DNA from: CALBPI01 sp039187375
Lineage (GTDB): Bacteria > Pseudomonadota > Gammaproteobacteria > Steroidobacterales > Woeseiaceae
DNA: 8,697 nucleotides
Assembly: GCA_039187375.1 (NCBI GenBank)
Contig: JBCCZN010000117.1
Span: 1-8,697, forward strand
Direction: 5' to 3'
Part shown: one piece after another, positions 6,539 to 8,697 of the stretch
How the letters are laid out: each line of letters opens with the position of its first letter
Position numbering within the stretch: the first letter of the stretch is position 1
Translations under genes and position numbers: made by a program
The notes under the pieces: model-generated
Databases searched by the model: none
The model's input: only the letters and a program-made list of their open reading frames with translations
What the model was told of the DNA's origin: nothing

Positions 6539-7431
6539 GCGCGTTCATCCACACCTTTGAAGCGGCGATGCACCCAATAGTATTGGGGTGGGGCCAGTGC
6601 AATATGCGTTTGTACCAGCGCATTCAAGCGAGTGGCATCGGCTATCAGATCGCCGCCGAAATCGTCCAGCGGCGCACTGATCTGGATCTGTATACGACCA
6701 TCAGGCTGGCGGATACAGGAAACGGGCAGTACCTGCGCACCGGTGCGCGATGCGAGACGACTCACCGTGGTGTTGGTGGGTACGGGAATATTAAAGAACG
6801 GGGCGGTGACGGCCTGCCGCGTTGTATCCGCTTGATCGACCGCGATCCAGATCGCACGCCCGGCGCGCAGTTGGCGCAGCAGCCGCCGTGGATCGGATTT
6901 GTCGATCAATGCCTGGCCGCACCGGCGCCGGCCGTGGTGCATGATGGCATCACTCAGCTCCCGACCCAATGGCCGGTATAGCACGTCAATGCTGGCATAC
7001 AGGTTCAATGCGCGCGCAACCAGATCCAGTGTGGTGAAGTGACCGGCCACCACAAAGGCGCCGGTATCCGCGGCGCGAGCGCGCAGATGTTGAAGGCCGT
7101 TGATGTCGATCAGGCGCGCGATACGGCGGTCTGACGCCCACCAGGCCATCGTAATGCCGAAGACGCCGATACCCAGTTCGCGAAAATGCTGCTGCGCCAG
7201 TATTTGACGCTCGCTGTGTTGCAGCGATGGCATCGCCCGCGCGAGGTTTTCCAGCGCGATTTGCCTGCGACCGCGCGCCAGGCGCCAGGCGATTTCCCCG
7301 ATCAGCACACCAAGACGCCGCTGTAGCGACCAGGGCAGCAGGTTTAAAACCCGCAGAACGCCCCAGCCAAACCACTCGGGCCAATATCGGGGGGCGGCAA
7401 AACGCCATTGCAGAAACTGCGGCAAGCTCAC
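6535..7431 (-). CDS. Second LpxL/LpxM-family lipid A acyltransferase (divergent copy)
   Basis: A 298-residue paralog of the downstream enzyme, transcribed first in the pair. It shares the N-terminal anchor (PRYWPEWFGWGVLRVLNLLP), ALENLARAMP in place of the RNL-CFPE signature, TMAWWASDRRIARL (94-107), which is very like E. coli LpxL, and WVHRRFKG at the C-terminus. The catalytic motif is H-x4-D, H131 and D136 in HFTTLD; Asp is an accepted variant in the family. The usual W-Y-A-P-D-Q-x-Y segment is replaced by WIAVDQADTTRQ (195-206), and the N of the VYRPxxN stretch is not conserved. It may add the other secondary acyl chain (LpxM role) or use another acyl donor or acceptor; sequence alone does not decide. 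The start is GTG at 7431 with a weak GATGAG upstream; TTG at 7425 is an alternative. The gene overlaps its partner by 4 bp. Confidence 0.88.
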   Translation of the reverse strand: MSLPQFLQWRFAAPRYWPEWFGWGVLRVLNLLPWSLQRRLGVLIGEIAWRLARGRRQIALENLARAMPSLQHSERQILAQQHFRELGIGVFGITMAWWASDRRIARLIDINGLQHLRARAADTGAFVVAGHFTTLDLVARALNLYASIDVLYRPLGRELSDAIMHHGRRRCGQALIDKSDPRRLLRQLRAGRAIWIAVDQADTTRQAVTAPFFNIPVPTNTTVSRLASRTGAQVLPVSCIRQPDGRIQIQISAPLDDFGGDLIADATRLNALVQTHIALAPPQYYWVHRRFKGVDERA

Positions 7432-7464
7432 AAGGTCTCATCGGAAAACGCGTCGAGTACGAAT

Positions 7465-7470
7465 AGTATA
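7465..7470 (-). promoter_or_regulatory. Candidate -10 box for the acyltransferase pair
   Basis: On the minus strand this reads TATACT (5 of 6 matches to TATAAT). A start near 7458 would leave a leader of about 27 nt before the GTG at 7431. No recognisable -35 element occurs at 16-18 bp, so the call rests on the -10 hexamer and its position in the divergent gap. Confidence 0.35.
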
Positions 7471-7513
7471 TGTAACACACTGCGCGGCACGTGATCGCGC
7501 CGGCTGGATGCAT

Positions 7514-7542
7514 TGAAATGGCGGCCAATCGCCACCACTTCA
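7514..7542 (+). promoter_or_regulatory. Imperfect hairpin upstream of htpX
   Basis: TGGCG (7519-7523) pairs with CGCCA (7530-7534) around a 6-nt loop. Outside it, TGAA (7514-7517) pairs with TTCA (7539-7542), with an unpaired A on one side and CCAC on the other. It would lie in the htpX leader if transcription begins upstream, or could be an operator. It is weak taken alone. Confidence 0.25.
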
Positions 7543-7552
7543 TTAGTTACGG

Positions 7553-7585
7553 ACGTTTTCTTAGGGGCTTAAGAATATGAAACGT
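7553..7585 (+). promoter_or_regulatory. Two-part hairpin enclosing the htpX ribosome binding site and start codon
   Basis: The outer arms ACGTT (7553-7557) and AACGT (7581-7585) are perfect complements. The inner arms TTCTTA (7558-7563) and TAAGAA (7570-7575) are perfect complements as well. The inner loop GGGGCT (7564-7569) carries the Shine-Dalgarno core. The 5-nt bulge TATGA (7576-7580) carries the ATG. The total is 11 base pairs plus a possible G-U closing the loop. In mRNA this would restrict ribosome access. The AU-rich inner stem could melt with heat. The pairing is read directly from the sequence; the regulatory role is inference. A DNA operator is the alternative. Confidence 0.45.
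7563..7567 (+). promoter_or_regulatory. Ribosome binding site of htpX
   Basis: AGGGG lies 9 nt upstream of the ATG at 7577 and fixes that start. It lies in and beside the loop of the hairpin at 7553-7585. Confidence 0.6.
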
Positions 7586-8464
7586 ATTGGATTATTTTTA
7601 ATGACAAACGTCGCGATTCTGGCGGTGATCAGTATTGCGTTGGGGCTGTTGCAGTCTGCAGGTCTGTACCGCGGGACTGGCAGTTCGGGCATGACCTCCT
7701 TGCTGGTGTTCTCGGCCGTTGTCGGTTTTGCCGGCGCATTCGTCTCGCTGGCGATGTCCAAGTGGATGGCCAAGCGCAGTACCGGCGCCCAGGTGATTAC
7801 CGAGCCGCGGACCGAGGTCGAGCGATGGCTGGTCTCGACCGTTCGGCGCCAGGCGGAGCAGGCCGGCATCGGGATGCCTGAAGTGGCTATTTATGATTCG
7901 CCGGAGGTCAATGCATTTGCCACCGGTGCGAACAAGAACAACTCGCTGGTCGCGGTCAGTACGGGATTGCTGCAGGCGATGACACGAGATGAGGCTGAGG
8001 CGGTCATGGCGCACGAGGTCTCACATGTCGCCAACGGCGATATGGTCACACTCACGTTGATACAGGGCGTGGTCAATACCTTTGTTGTGTTCCTGTCCCG
8101 TATCGTCGGCACGATCGTGGATCGTGTCGTCTTTAAGACCGAGCAGGGCGTGGGTCCTGGATACTGGATTGCGGTCATCGTGTCGCAGATCATTTTCGGC
8201 ATCATCGCGAGCATGATCGTTGCCTGGTTCTCGCGTCAGCGTGAATTCCGCGCTGATGCCGGCGGGGCGCGCCTGGCTGGTGCATCGAAAATGGCGAACG
8301 CATTGCGCCGGTTGCAGTCGCAACACCAGGCCAGTCAGCTACCGAAAGAGATGTCGGCGATGGGGATATTCGGCTTGAGCGCCGGTGGTTTCCGGCGCCT
8401 GTTCATGACTCACCCGCCGTTGGATGAGCGCATTGCGGCACTGCAAAGACCGGTGATCCGCTAA
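7577..8464 (+). CDS. htpX: Membrane zinc metalloprotease HtpX, family M48
   Basis: HtpX is an inner-membrane zinc endopeptidase that degrades misfolded membrane proteins and acts alongside FtsH; in E. coli it responds to heat and envelope stress (Cpx). The 295 residues compare with 293 in E. coli and all hallmarks are present. There are two N-terminal hydrophobic segments, about 5-27 and 40-60. The conserved PEVAIYDSPEVNAFATG is at 101-117. The zinc site is HEVSH with H146, E147 and H150, and the third ligand is E223 in QREFRADAGGA. Two further hydrophobic stretches lie near 160-180 and 197-218, and THPPLDERIAAL is near the C-terminus. The start codon lies in a predicted hairpin. The gene is divergent from the acyltransferase pair across 145 bp and converges with the next gene, 15 bp away. 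Confidence 0.97.
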   Translation: MKRIGLFLMTNVAILAVISIALGLLQSAGLYRGTGSSGMTSLLVFSAVVGFAGAFVSLAMSKWMAKRSTGAQVITEPRTEVERWLVSTVRRQAEQAGIGMPEVAIYDSPEVNAFATGANKNNSLVAVSTGLLQAMTRDEAEAVMAHEVSHVANGDMVTLTLIQGVVNTFVVFLSRIVGTIVDRVVFKTEQGVGPGYWIAVIVSQIIFGIIASMIVAWFSRQREFRADAGGARLAGASKMANALRRLQSQHQASQLPKEMSAMGIFGLSAGGFRRLFMTHPPLDERIAALQRPVIR

Positions 8465-8479
8465 AACGCCAGGGCGGCA

Positions 8480-8697
8480 TCATTCAGACTTGTCGGCGGC
8501 GTCCTCGTCGTCGACGGTCTGAACCAGGTCCGGGCTTTGCCCGGCCACGCCGAGATGGAAGGCGGCAAAGCCGGGCATGACGACCTGATTTTTGGCCATA
8601 CCGATGATGCGTCCGTCGGTGGGCGCATACAGTCCAACGGTCTCGTTGGTAATGGGATCGGTGACCCGCCCCAGCAATTCCCCTTCCTCGACACGGC
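8480..8697 (-). CDS. Succinylglutamate desuccinylase/aspartoacylase family protein, C-terminal fragment
   Basis: Only the last 71 residues are visible; the gene continues past the window edge. The fragment reads from VEEGELLGRVTDP through APTDGRIIGM to PGFAAFHLGVAG, then an acidic tail (VDDEDAADKSE). This is the beta-rich C-terminal region, resembling a biotinyl/lipoyl barrel, found in AstE/AspA-family zinc amidohydrolases (pattern G-x2-LG-x-VTDP, then AP-x-DG-x2-IG). The metal-binding residues lie in the missing part, so neither catalysis nor substrate can be judged. Many family members outside the arginine succinyltransferase pathway have unknown substrates. The frame is chosen over an overlapping open frame (8461-8694) because only this one gives a recognisable domain. 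The stop TGA is 15 bp from the htpX stop, and no terminator is visible between them. Confidence 0.8.
   Translation of the reverse strand, partial: RVEEGELLGRVTDPITNETVGLYAPTDGRIIGMAKNQVVMPGFAAFHLGVAGQSPDLVQTVDDEDAADKSE

Noticed and set aside
7505..7550. Sigma-32 type promoter for htpX
   Set aside because: TTGAAA at 7513-7518 fits a -35, but no convincing CCCCATNT-like -10 lies 13-17 bp downstream. It is too weak to list.
7561..8014. Minus-strand open frames overlapping the start of htpX (7561-7869 and 7598-8014)
   Set aside because: They are antisense to the conserved htpX coding region and have no family features.
8467..8476. CGCC-AG-GGCG as an htpX terminator
   Set aside because: The stem is 4 bp with a 2-nt loop and no T-run follows, so it is not a credible terminator.
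8461..8694. Alternative minus-strand frame of 77 codons at the right edge
   Set aside because: The overlapping frame 8480-8697 encodes a recognisable AstE/AspA C-terminal region, while this one gives an unstructured Pro/Arg/Ser-rich product.

Overview
The window is an ordinary-looking stretch of chromosome from a moderately GC-rich Gram-negative bacterium, most likely a gammaproteobacterium. The evidence is a GlnE resembling the enterobacterial protein, an HldD nearly collinear with the E. coli enzyme, a KdkA-type Kdo kinase, LpxL-type lipid A acyltransferases and HtpX. The genus cannot be named from this. Coding density is very high: eight genes, the largest gap is 145 bp, and there is no sign of mobile elements, tRNA, rRNA or CRISPR.

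Layout. The plus strand starts inside glnE (nitrogen control), which runs to 2629. A small CHCC zinc-finger protein (2665-2850) and hldD (2872-3816) follow. A heptosyltransferase of glycosyltransferase family 9 faces hldD from the minus strand (3819-4868), only 2 bp away. A 66-bp divergent gap separates it from kdkA (4935-5630, plus). KdkA runs tail-to-tail, with a 31-bp overlap, into two tandem minus-strand LpxL-family acyltransferases (5600-6538 and 6535-7431), which are joined by an ATGA overlap. A 145-bp divergent gap leads to htpX (7577-8464, plus). Converging on htpX is the C-terminal end of an AstE/aspartoacylase-family gene (8480-8697, minus, cut by the window edge).

How the genes fit together. 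Five neighbouring genes, on both strands, serve lipopolysaccharide inner core and lipid A assembly. HldD makes the ADP-heptose donor, the GT9 enzyme adds heptose, KdkA phosphorylates Kdo, and the two acyltransferases add secondary acyl chains to lipid A. HtpX, an inner-membrane quality-control protease, fits an envelope-stress setting. GlnE is functionally separate.

I did not find a new multi-gene system. The most interesting signal is small. A two-part inverted repeat at 7553-7585 would fold the htpX start region into a hairpin with the Shine-Dalgarno sequence in the loop and the AUG in a bulge, and its inner stem is AU-rich. This is a candidate translational switch, possibly thermosensing, on a heat-shock-type gene. 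Other points are a perfect TATAAT overlapping the glnE stop codon, possibly leaderless starts in the 66-bp divergent gap, and a kdkA/lpxL overlap that matches exactly an eight-residue extension of the acyltransferase.
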